Below the pieces are notes generated by a model. It saw nothing but the letters and a program-made list of their open reading frames with translations. It was not told the DNA's origin and made no database searches. A program made the translations under genes and the position numbers. 64,000 nucleotides of DNA from Flavobacterium omnivorum (GTDB lineage Bacteria; Bacteroidota; Bacteroidia; Flavobacteriales; Flavobacteriaceae), in assembly GCF_900099915.1 (NCBI RefSeq), contig NZ_FNDB01000001.1, positions 248,001 through 312,000 of the forward strand, given 5' to 3'. Below, piece by piece: positions 55,498 to 64,000 of this stretch; positions within the stretch are counted from its first letter, which is position 1, and every line of letters starts with the position of its first letter.

Positions 55498-57234
55498 ATG
55501 CAACAAAATAGTACGAAAATCAGCAATGGTGTAATGCTTAATGTGTATCCAGATAGTATTGGTGAAAAATTCAGTGATACGATTGAAATGCTCAAAATGA
55601 CCGAATTCAAAGATGTTTTTTCTTTGTTATACGTCTTGCCTACCTTTTTCAATAGTGACTTAGATAGAGGTTTTTCTATTATTGATTATGATATTAATAC
55701 AGATTTAGTGGACACTAAGGACTTAAAAGATTTAGAAGAACTTCAAATTAAATTGAAATTTGACATTGTTTTAAACCATCTTTCTGTTGCATCTCCTCAG
55801 TTCAAAGACCTATTGCAGTATGGAAATAAATCTAAGTATAAAGATTTTTTCATCAATTGGAATGAATTTTGGGAGGGAAACGGTGTTAAAAATGAAGATG
55901 GAATTATCATTCCAAAACCAGAGTTTCTCAACAAGTTATTCATGAGAAAGTTGGGGTTGCCAATCCTAAAAGTGCGTTTTCCAGATGGTTCAGAACAACC
56001 CTATTGGAATACTTTTTATCAACAAATCACCTACAATTCAATCACAATAGATGAGTTGGAAAACATAAAAGGATTAACGGAAGCGCAATGTTTATATATT
56101 GTTCCAGTCATTAATCAGGCCATAGCAAATAATCAAGATTTTACAACGATTGATTTTAAAGATTGTACGCCATTAAAAGCTGATATTTTACAAATTGTAG
56201 AACAAAATCGTTCCTATTTAGGGCAAATGGATGTCAATGGGAAATCACCTTTGGTTTGGGATTTCTATGAGGAGACCCTGAAAAAGCTCAAGGGTTACGG
56301 ATGTACTATTCTTCGCTTAGATGCTTTCGCCTATTTGCACAAAGAAGTTGGGGAGTCCAATTTTTTTAATAAACCGGGAACTTGGGAATATCTAGAACGT
56401 ATTAATCAAATCGCACAAAAAAATAATTTGATGCTTCTGCCAGAAATTCATGCAGAGTATGGTTTGCATCTACATGATGAGGTTGCCACTAAAGGATACT
56501 ATATTTACGACTTTTTCTTACCAGGTTTAACGATACATACTATCGAAAACAAAACAAGTAGTGCTTTGTTAAGCTGGGCCAAAGAAATTATTGCTAAAGG
56601 ATACAAAACAGTAAACATGTTAGGTTGCCATGATGGAATTCCTGTTTTAGACTTGAAAGGCAAAGAGGTAAATGGGTTTTATAATAAAGGATTGTTAGAG
56701 GATGCCGAGATTGAAGGGATAATGACTACAATAATGGAACGTGGTGGGCGTGTTAAAAACTTATACGATCCTTCAGGAAATAAAATTTCTTATTATCAAA
56801 TCAATGCTACTTTTTTTAGTGCTTTGGGAGAGGACGAGCAAAAGTTGCTTTTAGCAAGAGTCATCCAAATGTTTGTTCCAGGAATACCACAAGTGTGGTA
56901 CTTAGATATTTTTGCGGGAAAAAACAATTATGAAGCGGCAGATAATGGCGGAAGTGCAGGACATAAAGAAATTAATCGTACTGCATTGTCAATGCAGGAT
57001 ATTGAGCAAGGTTTGAAAACTGACGTTGTTCAGAAACAGTTGCAAATTATTCGTTTACGTAATACATCTGCTGCTTTTTCCGGCCAAATAGAAATTAACG
57101 ATGCCGATGCTACTGGTATAGATATAAAATGGGTGAACGATGACGCGCTTGCACATTTAAAAGTGAACCTTTTAACAAATAGTTTTACGATTGACCATAT
57201 AGAAAACGGAATCACAAACATTATGAGTTTTTAA
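55498..57234 (+). CDS. GH13 sucrose-phosphorylase-like enzyme with an insertion
   Basis: 578 residues, no signal peptide, so cytosolic. The GH13 subfamily 18 landmarks are in order: DRGFSIIDYDINTDL (56-70), DIVLNHLS (89-96), nucleophile D275 in ILRLDAFAYLHKE, acid/base E316 in LLPEIHAEYG and CHDGIPVLDLKG with D379. Members split sucrose or related glucosides with phosphate to give glucose 1-phosphate. The usual length is ~490-500 residues; here ~65 extra residues (about 178-243) are inserted between the YWNTFYQQ strand and the DVNGKSPLVWDFY helix. Whether it takes sucrose, sucrose 6-phosphate or glucosylglycerate-type substrates is not decided by sequence alone. The neighbours (SUT-like transporter, fructokinase) favour sucrose. 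Confidence 0.86.
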   Translation: MQQNSTKISNGVMLNVYPDSIGEKFSDTIEMLKMTEFKDVFSLLYVLPTFFNSDLDRGFSIIDYDINTDLVDTKDLKDLEELQIKLKFDIVLNHLSVASPQFKDLLQYGNKSKYKDFFINWNEFWEGNGVKNEDGIIIPKPEFLNKLFMRKLGLPILKVRFPDGSEQPYWNTFYQQITYNSITIDELENIKGLTEAQCLYIVPVINQAIANNQDFTTIDFKDCTPLKADILQIVEQNRSYLGQMDVNGKSPLVWDFYEETLKKLKGYGCTILRLDAFAYLHKEVGESNFFNKPGTWEYLERINQIAQKNNLMLLPEIHAEYGLHLHDEVATKGYYIYDFFLPGLTIHTIENKTSSALLSWAKEIIAKGYKTVNMLGCHDGIPVLDLKGKEVNGFYNKGLLEDAEIEGIMTTIMERGGRVKNLYDPSGNKISYYQINATFFSALGEDEQKLLLARVIQMFVPGIPQVWYLDIFAGKNNYEAADNGGSAGHKEINRTALSMQDIEQGLKTDVVQKQLQIIRLRNTSAAFSGQIEINDADATGIDIKWVNDDALAHLKVNLLTNSFTIDHIENGITNIMSF

Positions 57235-57329
57235 ATTTCGTATTGGAATCTAAAAAAAAGCAGACCTGTTCAAATATTAAAATGAATCGAGATTGCAGAA
57301 CTCAAATCACATTTAAGAATATTTAATTA

Positions 57330-57363
57330 GTGGACTATAATTTAGTACTAAATAATAGTTCAC
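57330..57363. promoter_or_regulatory. Long palindrome before the MFS-trehalase genes
   Basis: A 34-base palindrome centred at 57346/57347, with TTTAGTACTAAA in the middle and GTGGACTAT / ATAGTTCAC as outer arms. Of 17 pairs, 15 are Watson-Crick and one is G-T. It ends 19 bases before the ATG at 57383 and differs from the CGAAAACG sites, so a different regulator may act here. Confidence 0.5.
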
Positions 57364-57382
57364 CTAAAACATTAGTTAAAAG

Positions 57383-58597
57383 ATGAAAAAAAGTACGGTT
57401 AAAATTGCCATGTATCTCAATTACTTTGTATTTGCAATTCTACTGAACAGCGTGGGAATTGTGATATTAAAGGCACAAAAAAATTATGGCGTTGATGAAT
57501 TGCAGGCAAGCGTTCTAGAAGCTTACAAGGATTTACCTATCGCTATAGTGTCCTTTCTAATTGCTTCGTTTTTGCCAAGGCTTGGGTATAAAAAAGCCAT
57601 GCTTATTGGTCTGGCCATGGTTTCTGTGGCATGTATTAGTATGTATTTTGGAAATTCATTTGATATGGCTAAGGTACTTTTTGCAACTGTAGGCGTTTCT
57701 TTTGCGTTGATAAAAGTGTCTGTTTATTCGCTTATTGGAACAATTACGGAGAATCAACAAGAACATAATAGTTTGATGAGTAGCATTGAAGGCGTATTTA
57801 TGATTGGAATTGCCCTCGCTTATTTCCTATTTCCCGCTTTTAATTCTGATGCGAATCCTGATGCTTGGTTGAACGTATATTGGTTGTTAGCTGGGATTTC
57901 GTTACTGTCATTTGGTTTTTTATTTTTTACTAAATTCGAAAATCAAACTGATATTCCGGGTGTTAATTTAGTAGATGATTTTGAGCAAATGTTTAAATTG
58001 TTTGCGAAATTATTGACGATTGTTTTTGTGATCAGCGCATTCTTGTTTGTAATGATTGAGCAGGGAATCATGTCTTGGTTGCCTACTTTCAATAGTAAAG
58101 TGCTCCATCTTCCAGAGAATATAAGTATTATGATGGCGAGTATTTTGGCTATTTCATTAGCTGTAGGACGACTTTTAGCAGGAGTAATTACAAAAAGGGT
58201 CAATTGGATTTGGATACTTAGTTTTTGTATTGTAGCTGCTATGCTCATTGTAATATTTGTACTTCCTAAAACAGTGGGCTTGGATGTCAAAGAAATCAAT
58301 TCGCTTGGCGATATTCCAATAATAGGATTTGCATTTCCATTAGTGGGACTGTTTATTGCGCCTATTTATCCGCTATTAAATTCGGTGGTTTTAAGTGCTT
58401 TGCCAAAAAAACTACACAGTTCCATGACGGGTTTAATAGTCGTCTTCTCTGCACTTGGGGGTACTTTGGGTTCTAGAGTTATTGGTTACTTATTTAAAAA
58501 TGAAGGTCCGGAAAATGCCTTTTATTATACTCTAATTCCAATGTCATTATTGCTTATTTCTTTCTTTATTCTAAAAAAACTTACTGCTAAATCATGA
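57383..58597 (+). CDS. MFS transporter, probable sugar importer (trehalose candidate)
   Basis: 404 residues and twelve helices. It is a plain MFS protein closest in style to fucose-permease-like carriers (YFVFAILLNSVGIVILKAQK, LPRLGYKKAMLIG, FPLVGLFIAPIYPLLNSVVL, SALGGTLGSRVIGYLF). No SUT or sugar-porter signatures are seen. The stop codon overlaps the trehalase start (ATGA), so the two are translated together. This suggests that it brings in trehalose or another alpha,alpha-linked glucoside. The long palindrome at 57330-57363 stands just before it. Confidence 0.82.
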   Translation: MKKSTVKIAMYLNYFVFAILLNSVGIVILKAQKNYGVDELQASVLEAYKDLPIAIVSFLIASFLPRLGYKKAMLIGLAMVSVACISMYFGNSFDMAKVLFATVGVSFALIKVSVYSLIGTITENQQEHNSLMSSIEGVFMIGIALAYFLFPAFNSDANPDAWLNVYWLLAGISLLSFGFLFFTKFENQTDIPGVNLVDDFEQMFKLFAKLLTIVFVISAFLFVMIEQGIMSWLPTFNSKVLHLPENISIMMASILAISLAVGRLLAGVITKRVNWIWILSFCIVAAMLIVIFVLPKTVGLDVKEINSLGDIPIIGFAFPLVGLFIAPIYPLLNSVVLSALPKKLHSSMTGLIVVFSALGGTLGSRVIGYLFKNEGPENAFYYTLIPMSLLLISFFILKKLTAKS

Positions 58598-60459
58598 AAT
58601 TCTCACTGAACATAGATAAAACTTTTCGAGAACTTTTGCTTCAAGAAGATACTGATCAAGATAAAAAAATCACCAAAGACGACCAAGGCCCTAAAAGATT
58701 TGTGTTAATTGATGAAAAGACAAAGCAAGAACAGGTTATTACGGGAACCTATTATTTGTCAAATTTACTTCAAGAATTAGCAGTGCTAAAAGAAAGTAAA
58801 ATGGAGATGGGTGAAGTAGACCTAGCCCGTATACAAGAAAATCCTGTCGATCGAATTTCAAGAAAAATCAAATATGATTATTGGAATGAACTCACTAGAA
58901 CGATAGACAAGAAGGGCTTGACTCAGATTCTTGAAGACGAAAAAACCAATAGTGATGTCCCAACACTTTATGTTGCTGCGACGGACAAACAAGGGGTTTC
59001 TTATTTTCAAGATTTAGAAAAAGAACTTCAGAATTTCAAAGTAGCTATTTTACCTGTAAATTATTCCATGGAATATGTGGCTACTTTAAACAATAAACCA
59101 GGGATTTTAGCTTTGGCTTTAGAACAAAAAATAGATAGTTTGCAAGGAGTTCCATTTGTAGTCCCTGGCGGAAGATTTAATGAAATGTACGGCTGGGATA
59201 GTTATTTTATTGGGGTTGGTCTTTTAATTGATAACCAACTCGAAAAAGCTATGGCTATCGCGGAGAACTTTAAATACCAAATTACACATTACGGCAAAAT
59301 TCTGAATGCAAACCGAAGTTATTACTTGACAAGAACACAACCGCCATTGTATTCCTCTCTAATTGTTGAAATTGTAAAAGAAAATGTGCCTAACCAAGAA
59401 TGGTTAAAGAGCCATTTGGATGCTATTATTTTAGAATACAATACGGTTTGGATGGTGTTAGGAAACCGATTAACAGAAACGGGTTTGAACCGATATAAAG
59501 CGGAAGGCGTTGGAATGCCCTTTGAAGTGGAGCCTGGGCATTTTGACGATGTTTTAGCGCCTTATGCTAAAAAATATAACATGCCGATTCGCGCATTTGA
59601 GAAAGAATATTTAGAAAGAAAATTGGTTGACGCTGATTTGGATCTGTATTTTGTTCATGACCGAAGCTTGCGTGAAAGTGGTCATGACACCACGGATCGA
59701 CTCATAAATAGGTGTGCGAACTTAAATTCCGTTGATGTAAATAGTTTTCTTTATAAATACGAAAAAGACATTGCTTATTTAATTGCAACCTATTTTGGGG
59801 ACACCTTTCAAATTGGAGATGTAAAGTGTACTTCAAACGAATGGGAACAAAAGGCTGCATTTAGAAAAGAAAAGATTAATGAATTGTGCTGGAATGAAGC
59901 TGCGGGAATGTATTTTGATTATGATTTTGTTAACCAAGAACAATTTCCATTTGAGGCAGCTACAACCTTTTTTCCTTTGTGGGCAGGATTGTGTACTGAA
60001 AATCAAGCTAAAAAATTAGTGGAAGTAGCCCTGCCGCATTTTATAAAAACAGGTGGAATCACAGGAAGTACGAAAGCGAGTAGTGCTAATATCTCCATGG
60101 ACGAACCGCAACGACAATGGGATTATCCTTTTGGATGGGCACCACATCAAATGTTGTTATGGGAAGGGTTACTTAAGTATAACTATTTAGATAAAGCACA
60201 AGAAATGGTGTACCGATGGTTGTGGTTAATTACGATAAATGCTGTAGAATACAATGGAACAATTCCAGAAAAATTCGATTTGGAAATCAGTTCACATAAG
60301 GTTTTTGCCGAATATGGTAATGTAGGAACAGAATTTGATTACATCGCAAAGGAAGGTTTTGGTTGGATGAATGCGTCCTATCAATATGGATTGCAAATTT
60401 TAAGCACAGAATTAAAAATAAAATTAGGAGAATTAATTTCGCCAGAGGATCTATTTTAA
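58594..60459 (+). CDS. GH37 neutral trehalase with EF-hand-like loop (fungal type)
   Basis: 621 residues, no signal peptide. Both GH37 signatures are present: PGGRFNEMYGWDSY (191-204) and QWDYPFGWAP (508-517). The enzyme hydrolyses trehalose to two glucose. The N-terminal ~180 residues do not look like TreA or TreF of E. coli. They contain DTDQDKKITKDD (19-30), with Asp at loop positions 1, 3, 5 and 12 and Ile at 8, a canonical EF-hand loop. GPKRF, GTYYLSNLLQELA and ENPVDRISRKIKYDYWNEL follow. This is the layout I know from the calcium-binding domain of fungal neutral trehalases (Nth1), here without their phosphorylated N-terminal extension. It overlaps the MFS gene by 4 bases. Confidence 0.92.
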   Translation: MKFSLNIDKTFRELLLQEDTDQDKKITKDDQGPKRFVLIDEKTKQEQVITGTYYLSNLLQELAVLKESKMEMGEVDLARIQENPVDRISRKIKYDYWNELTRTIDKKGLTQILEDEKTNSDVPTLYVAATDKQGVSYFQDLEKELQNFKVAILPVNYSMEYVATLNNKPGILALALEQKIDSLQGVPFVVPGGRFNEMYGWDSYFIGVGLLIDNQLEKAMAIAENFKYQITHYGKILNANRSYYLTRTQPPLYSSLIVEIVKENVPNQEWLKSHLDAIILEYNTVWMVLGNRLTETGLNRYKAEGVGMPFEVEPGHFDDVLAPYAKKYNMPIRAFEKEYLERKLVDADLDLYFVHDRSLRESGHDTTDRLINRCANLNSVDVNSFLYKYEKDIAYLIATYFGDTFQIGDVKCTSNEWEQKAAFRKEKINELCWNEAAGMYFDYDFVNQEQFPFEAATTFFPLWAGLCTENQAKKLVEVALPHFIKTGGITGSTKASSANISMDEPQRQWDYPFGWAPHQMLLWEGLLKYNYLDKAQEMVYRWLWLITINAVEYNGTIPEKFDLEISSHKVFAEYGNVGTEFDYIAKEGFGWMNASYQYGLQILSTELKIKLGELISPEDLF

Positions 60460-60529
60460 TGCTAAAAAATATTTTTGTTGTTTGAATGCATATTTTTTTT
60501 AACTTTATGATTCACTAAATGAATCAATT

Positions 60530-60955
60530 ATGACTGTTAATCAAATTTTAAGCACTAAAGGAAAGGAAGTATATTCCGTACTTTCCACTAACACTGTATA
60601 TGAAGCATTAACCGTGATGAGCGAAAAAAACATTGGAGCAATTCTTATCATTGAAGATACTGTTTTGAAAGGCGTTTTATCTGAAAGGGATTATGCTCGA
60701 AAAATCGTTTTGAAATCAAAATCTTCAAAGAAAGCTTTTGTTCATGAAATCATGGAAACAAATGTGGTGACCGTGAGCCCATCGGATAATTTAGAGTATT
60801 GCATGGAATTAATGAGTACAAAAAGAGTACGACACTTGCCGGTTCTTGAAAACAATATTGTAATAGGAATTATCTCCATCAGTGATGTGGTAAAAGCTAT
60901 AATCGAGTTGCAAAAAGATACCATTCAGCATTTAAACTCTTACATTACGCAATAA
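60530..60955 (+). CDS. CBS-domain pair protein
   Basis: 141 residues consisting of two CBS domains (about 7-62 and 74-130): VYSVLSTNTVYEALTVMSEK with GVLSERDYARKIVL, and MSTKRVRHLPVLENNIVIGI with ISDVVKAI. Such Bateman modules bind AMP, ATP or other adenosyl compounds and sense energy state. Stand-alone ones have no known single role. It follows the trehalase by 70 bases and ends at its own terminator. It may be part of the locus or unrelated. Confidence 0.9.
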   Translation: MTVNQILSTKGKEVYSVLSTNTVYEALTVMSEKNIGAILIIEDTVLKGVLSERDYARKIVLKSKSSKKAFVHEIMETNVVTVSPSDNLEYCMELMSTKRVRHLPVLENNIVIGIISISDVVKAIIELQKDTIQHLNSYITQ

Positions 60956-60976
60956 AAAGGAGCTAAACGAAATACT

Positions 60977-61007
60977 AAAAATAGCCGCATTTTTTGCGGC
61001 TATTTTT
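60977..61007 (+). terminator. Terminator after the CBS gene
   Basis: AAAATAGCCGCA / TGCGGCTATTTT stem with a T-loop, followed by T. It closes the right end of the sugar locus. Confidence 0.88.
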
Positions 61008-61081
61008 ATTGGTGGTTGTTATTGAGGGTGTGATTTTTTTAAAAGAATAGGATAAAAGCTGACTTTTTAAACCAAGTCTTC

Positions 61082-61089
61082 TATCTTTG
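61082..61089 (+). promoter_or_regulatory. -7 element of maeB
   Basis: TATCTTTG matches TAnnTTTG, 24 bases before the ATG at 61114. No clear -33 TTG. Confidence 0.55.
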
Positions 61090-61113
61090 TAAACTAGAAT
61101 AAAATCTAAAACA

Positions 61114-63402
61114 ATGGAAAAGAATAGCAAAAGAAGAGAAGCATTATTATACCACGCAAAGCCAACTCCTGGTAAAATTCAAGTAGTTCCCACTAAGAAA
61201 TATGCAACACAAAGAGATTTGTCTTTGGCCTATTCTCCTGGTGTAGCTGAGCCGTGTTTAGAAATCGCAAAAGATGTAAACAATGTTTATAAATATACCG
61301 CTAAAGGAAATTTAGTCGCAGTAATCACAAATGGAACCGCTGTTTTAGGATTAGGTGATATTGGACCGGAAGCCTCTAAACCAGTAATGGAAGGAAAGGG
61401 ATTGTTGTTTAAGATCTTTGCTGATATTGATGTTTTCGATATCGAAATTGGAACAAAAGACATTGAAGAATTCATTCAAACGGTAAAAAATATAGCACCA
61501 ACTTTTGGTGGAATTAATCTTGAAGATATTAAAGCGCCGGAATCTTTCGAAATCGAAAGAAGGTTGGTAGAAGAATTAAATATTCCAGTAATGCATGACG
61601 ATCAGCATGGTACGGCCATCATCTCATCTGCGGCATTGTTGAATGCATTAGAATTAGCAGATAAAAAAGCAGAAGACGTAAAATTAGTGGTTTCAGGAGC
61701 TGGTTCCGCTGCACTTGCTTGTGCTAATTTGTATGTTTTGCTGGGTGTGAAAATTGAAAATATTTTTATGTTCAATAGCAAGGGATTGTTAACTAAAGAC
61801 AATCAAAAACTATCTGATTTACAGTTGAAATACGCTAAAGATATTCCTTCCTTGAGCTTACAAGAAGCATTAGTCAATGCCGATGTATTCTTAGGATTGT
61901 CTACGGGAGATATCATGTCGCCAGAAATGTTGTTGGGAATGGCTGATAATCCTATTGTTTTTGCAATGGCAAATCCAGATCCAGAAATAGACTATAACTT
62001 AGCTGTTGCAACTCGGAAAGACGTAATTATGGCTACCGGTCGTTCAGATTATCCCAATCAGGTGAACAACGTGCTTGGGTTTCCGTACATTTTTAGAGGC
62101 GCACTTGATGTTCGAGCTACTAAAATAAATGAGGAGATGAAGATGGCAGCTGTAAAAGCATTAGCGGCATTGACAAAGCAATCCGTTCCTGAACAAGTTA
62201 ATATTGCTTATGGCGCTACTAAATTAAATTTTGGTAGAGAATATATTATTCCTAAACCTTTTGATCCAAGATTAATCACGATTGTTGCTCCGGCTGTTGC
62301 CAAAGCAGCAATGGATTCTGGTGTAGCATTGAATCCTATCACGGATTGGAATAAATACGAAGAAGAACTTTTAGATCGTTTAGGAAATGATAACAAAATG
62401 CTTCGTTTGATTACAAATAGAGCTAAAATGGATCCTAAAAAAATCGTTTTTGCTGAAGCAGACCATTTAGATGTGTTAAAAGCAGCTCAAATCGTATTGG
62501 AAGAAGGAATTGGTTTTCCAATTTTATTAGGTAATAAGGAAATTATCTTAGAATTAAAAGCAGAAATTGGTTTTGATGCAGATGTTCAAATTATAGATCC
62601 TAAAATTGAAGAGGAAAAAGATAGAAGAAATAAATTTGCTACAACGTATTGGTCTTCTAGACAAAGACGCGGCATTTCCTTTTTAGATGCACAAAAATTA
62701 ATGCGGGAACGCAATTATTTTGCCGCAATGATGGTTAATGAAGGCGAAGCTGATGCACTGGTAACAGGACATTCCAGAAGCTATCCTTCAGTTGTTAAAC
62801 CCATACTGCAATTAATCGAAAAAGCACCGGGAGCTTCTATTGTTGCTACTACTAATATGATGATGACGGCTCGTGGGCCAATGTTTTTATCCGATACGGC
62901 GATCAACATCAATCCATCTGCTGATGATTTAGCTAAAATAGCAATCATGACCGCTAAAACGGCTAAAATGTTTGGGGTAGAGCCAGTTATTGCAATGATT
63001 TCATTTTCTAATTTTGGATCCTCTACAAACGAAAACGCAGCCAAAGTAAGAGAAGCAGTTTCTTATTTACATAAAAATCATCCTGATATTATAATTGACG
63101 GGGAGATTCAAGCAGATTTTGCCTTAAACCCAGAATTACTAAAAGCGAAATTTCCTTTTTCCAAATTAGCAGGTAAAAAAGTAAATACTTTAATTTTTCC
63201 AAATCTGGACTCTGCAAACATCACGTACAAACTTCTCAAAGAATTGAACAAGATTGATTCTATTGGGCCTATCATGTTAGGACTAGGAAAACCAGTTCAT
63301 ATATTTCAATTAGGTGCTAGCGTGGAGGAAATGGTAAACATGGCCGCTATTGCAGTAATCGATGCTCAGGAAAAACAGGCAAAGAAAATCAAGCAGATTT
63401 AA
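61114..63402 (+). CDS. maeB: NADP-dependent malic enzyme with phosphotransacetylase-like domain
   Basis: 762 residues. The N-terminal malic enzyme domain ([37 protein letters not shown], metal-binding MHDDQHGTA) joins a Rossmann NAD(P) domain with [16 protein letters not shown]. From about residue 430 a phosphate acetyltransferase-like domain follows ([58 protein letters not shown]). The enzyme decarboxylates malate to pyruvate and makes NADPH. The C-terminal domain is regulatory (acetyl-CoA sensing in E. coli MaeB) and not an active transferase. Its own promoter and the preceding terminator separate it from the sugar locus. Confidence 0.95.
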   Translation: MEKNSKRREALLYHAKPTPGKIQVVPTKKYATQRDLSLAYSPGVAEPCLEIAKDVNNVYKYTAKGNLVAVITNGTAVLGLGDIGPEASKPVMEGKGLLFKIFADIDVFDIEIGTKDIEEFIQTVKNIAPTFGGINLEDIKAPESFEIERRLVEELNIPVMHDDQHGTAIISSAALLNALELADKKAEDVKLVVSGAGSAALACANLYVLLGVKIENIFMFNSKGLLTKDNQKLSDLQLKYAKDIPSLSLQEALVNADVFLGLSTGDIMSPEMLLGMADNPIVFAMANPDPEIDYNLAVATRKDVIMATGRSDYPNQVNNVLGFPYIFRGALDVRATKINEEMKMAAVKALAALTKQSVPEQVNIAYGATKLNFGREYIIPKPFDPRLITIVAPAVAKAAMDSGVALNPITDWNKYEEELLDRLGNDNKMLRLITNRAKMDPKKIVFAEADHLDVLKAAQIVLEEGIGFPILLGNKEIILELKAEIGFDADVQIIDPKIEEEKDRRNKFATTYWSSRQRRGISFLDAQKLMRERNYFAAMMVNEGEADALVTGHSRSYPSVVKPILQLIEKAPGASIVATTNMMMTARGPMFLSDTAININPSADDLAKIAIMTAKTAKMFGVEPVIAMISFSNFGSSTNENAAKVREAVSYLHKNHPDIIIDGEIQADFALNPELLKAKFPFSKLAGKKVNTLIFPNLDSANITYKLLKELNKIDSIGPIMLGLGKPVHIFQLGASVEEMVNMAAIAVIDAQEKQAKKIKQI

Positions 63403-63465
63403 CTAAATGGGATCAAAGTAAATAGTTAAAGTTGCCAGTAAAACATAAAAGTATGTTAATTTCAT

Positions 63466-63473
63466 TATATTTG
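63466..63473 (+). promoter_or_regulatory. -7 element of ruvA
   Basis: TATATTTG, exact TAnnTTTG match, 17 bases before the ATG at 63491. Confidence 0.5.
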
Positions 63474-63490
63474 GCAATATTTTATTAATC

Positions 63491-64000
63491 ATGATCACAC
63501 ATTTACAAGGAAAATTAGCTGAGAAATCACCAACGCATATAATCATAGATTGTGGCGGCGTAGGCTACCATGTTAATATTTCCCTACATACGTATTCTTT
63601 ATTACCCAATACAGATTTCATAAAAGTATATACGCATCTTCAAATTAAGGAAGATGCGCATACACTTTTTGGTTTTATAGAAAAGTCAGAACGAGAGATC
63701 TTCAGACTTTTATTATCCGTTTCCGGAATAGGAGCAAGCATCGCTCGAACTATGCTTTCTTCACTTGACCCAAAACAAATCACTAATGCTATAGCATCTG
63801 CTGACGTAGTTACCATTCAGTCAATTAAAGGGATAGGGAGTAAAACCGCACAAAGAGTAATCTTAGATTTAAAAGAAAAAGTCTTAAAATTATATGATTT
63901 AGACGAAGTTTCTATGTCACAAAGCAATACAAATCGAGATGAAGCGTTATCAGCTTTGGAAGTTTTAGGATTTGTACGAAAAACTTCAGAAAAAATTATA
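63491..64000 (+). CDS. ruvA: Holliday junction DNA-binding protein RuvA (runs off the window)
   Basis: 170 residues are visible; the C-terminal end lies beyond base 64000. The N-terminal OB-fold (MITHLQGKLAEKSPTHIIID, GGVGYHVNISLHTY, EDAHTLFGF) is followed by two helix-hairpin-helix motifs (LLSVSGIGASIARTML and IQSIKGIGSKTAQRVILDLK). The flexible linker then leads into domain III (EALSALEVLGFVRK), which contacts RuvB. RuvA tetramers hold the four-way junction for the RuvB motor encoded at 28250-29272. The gene order maeB-ruvA is common in Flavobacteriia as far as I recall. Confidence 0.95.
   Translation, partial: MITHLQGKLAEKSPTHIIIDCGGVGYHVNISLHTYSLLPNTDFIKVYTHLQIKEDAHTLFGFIEKSEREIFRLLLSVSGIGASIARTMLSSLDPKQITNAIASADVVTIQSIKGIGSKTAQRVILDLKEKVLKLYDLDEVSMSQSNTNRDEALSALEVLGFVRKTSEKII

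Noticed and set aside
55498..57234. Calling the GH13 protein an alpha-amylase
   Set aside because: The spacing and context of DRGF, RLDAF, LPEIH and CHDG match the phosphorylase subfamily, not amylases, and there is no signal peptide.
1..64000. CRISPR arrays, prophage, restriction or defence genes, antibiotic resistance
   Set aside because: No repeat-spacer pattern, phage structural gene, integrase, or defence-type domain was found on either strand.

Overview
The window is AT-rich chromosomal DNA from a member of the Bacteroidota, very probably a Flavobacterium or a close relative. The reasons are Bacteroidota-type promoters (TAnnTTTG -7 elements), a SusC/SusD pair, an alternative complex III operon placed directly upstream of an aa3-type oxidase as in Flavobacterium, a two-domain MaeB malic enzyme, and many short lipoproteins. 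It shows no CRISPR array, prophage, integrase or insertion sequence.

Layout. 0-16.5 kb is mostly housekeeping: the 5' end of polA (minus strand), a secreted protein of unknown role, a membrane metallophosphoesterase, a thioredoxin-fold protein without its cysteines, a polysaccharide deacetylase, a large DUF2723/TMEM260-like glycosyltransferase, tRNA-Gln(UUG), a double-domain universal stress protein, the rimP-nusA-infB operon, a decayed ankyrin-repeat lipoprotein gene (14552-15410) and a SPOR-domain protein. 16.6-28.1 kb is a respiratory operon, actABCDEF followed by coxB and coxA, which takes electrons from menaquinol through alternative complex III to an aa3 oxidase. ruvB and queG follow.

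30-60.5 kb is a large carbohydrate-use locus. On the minus strand are two paralogous LacI regulators, a fructokinase, a sugar-porter MFS protein and a GH32 fructan/sucrose hydrolase lipoprotein. On the plus strand are a secreted GH65 alpha-glucosidase, SusC, SusD, two giant FG-GAP/VCBS-ASPIC lipoproteins, a vanadium-haloperoxidase/PAP2-type lipoprotein and a membrane-anchored GyrI-like protein. These are followed by a sucrose-symporter-like MFS protein, a second fructokinase, a GH13 sucrose-phosphorylase-like enzyme, a third MFS transporter, a GH37 trehalase and a CBS protein. The genes suggest uptake and use of sucrose/fructan and of trehalose or related alpha-glucosides. External hydrolysis would be by GH32 and GH65, and internal phosphorolysis or hydrolysis by GH13 and GH37. 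Three intergenic regions in this locus each carry a pair of palindromic operators built on CGAAAACGTTTTCG, spaced 20-21 bp, at a similar distance from four inferred promoters. The two LacI proteins are the obvious candidates to bind them.

The window ends with maeB (malic enzyme with a phosphotransacetylase-like domain) and the 5' part of ruvA. The points most worth a second look are the fungal-type neutral trehalase with an EF-hand-like loop, the phased operator pairs, the FG-GAP/PAP2/GyrI module attached to SusCD, and the queG gene that lacks a normal start codon.
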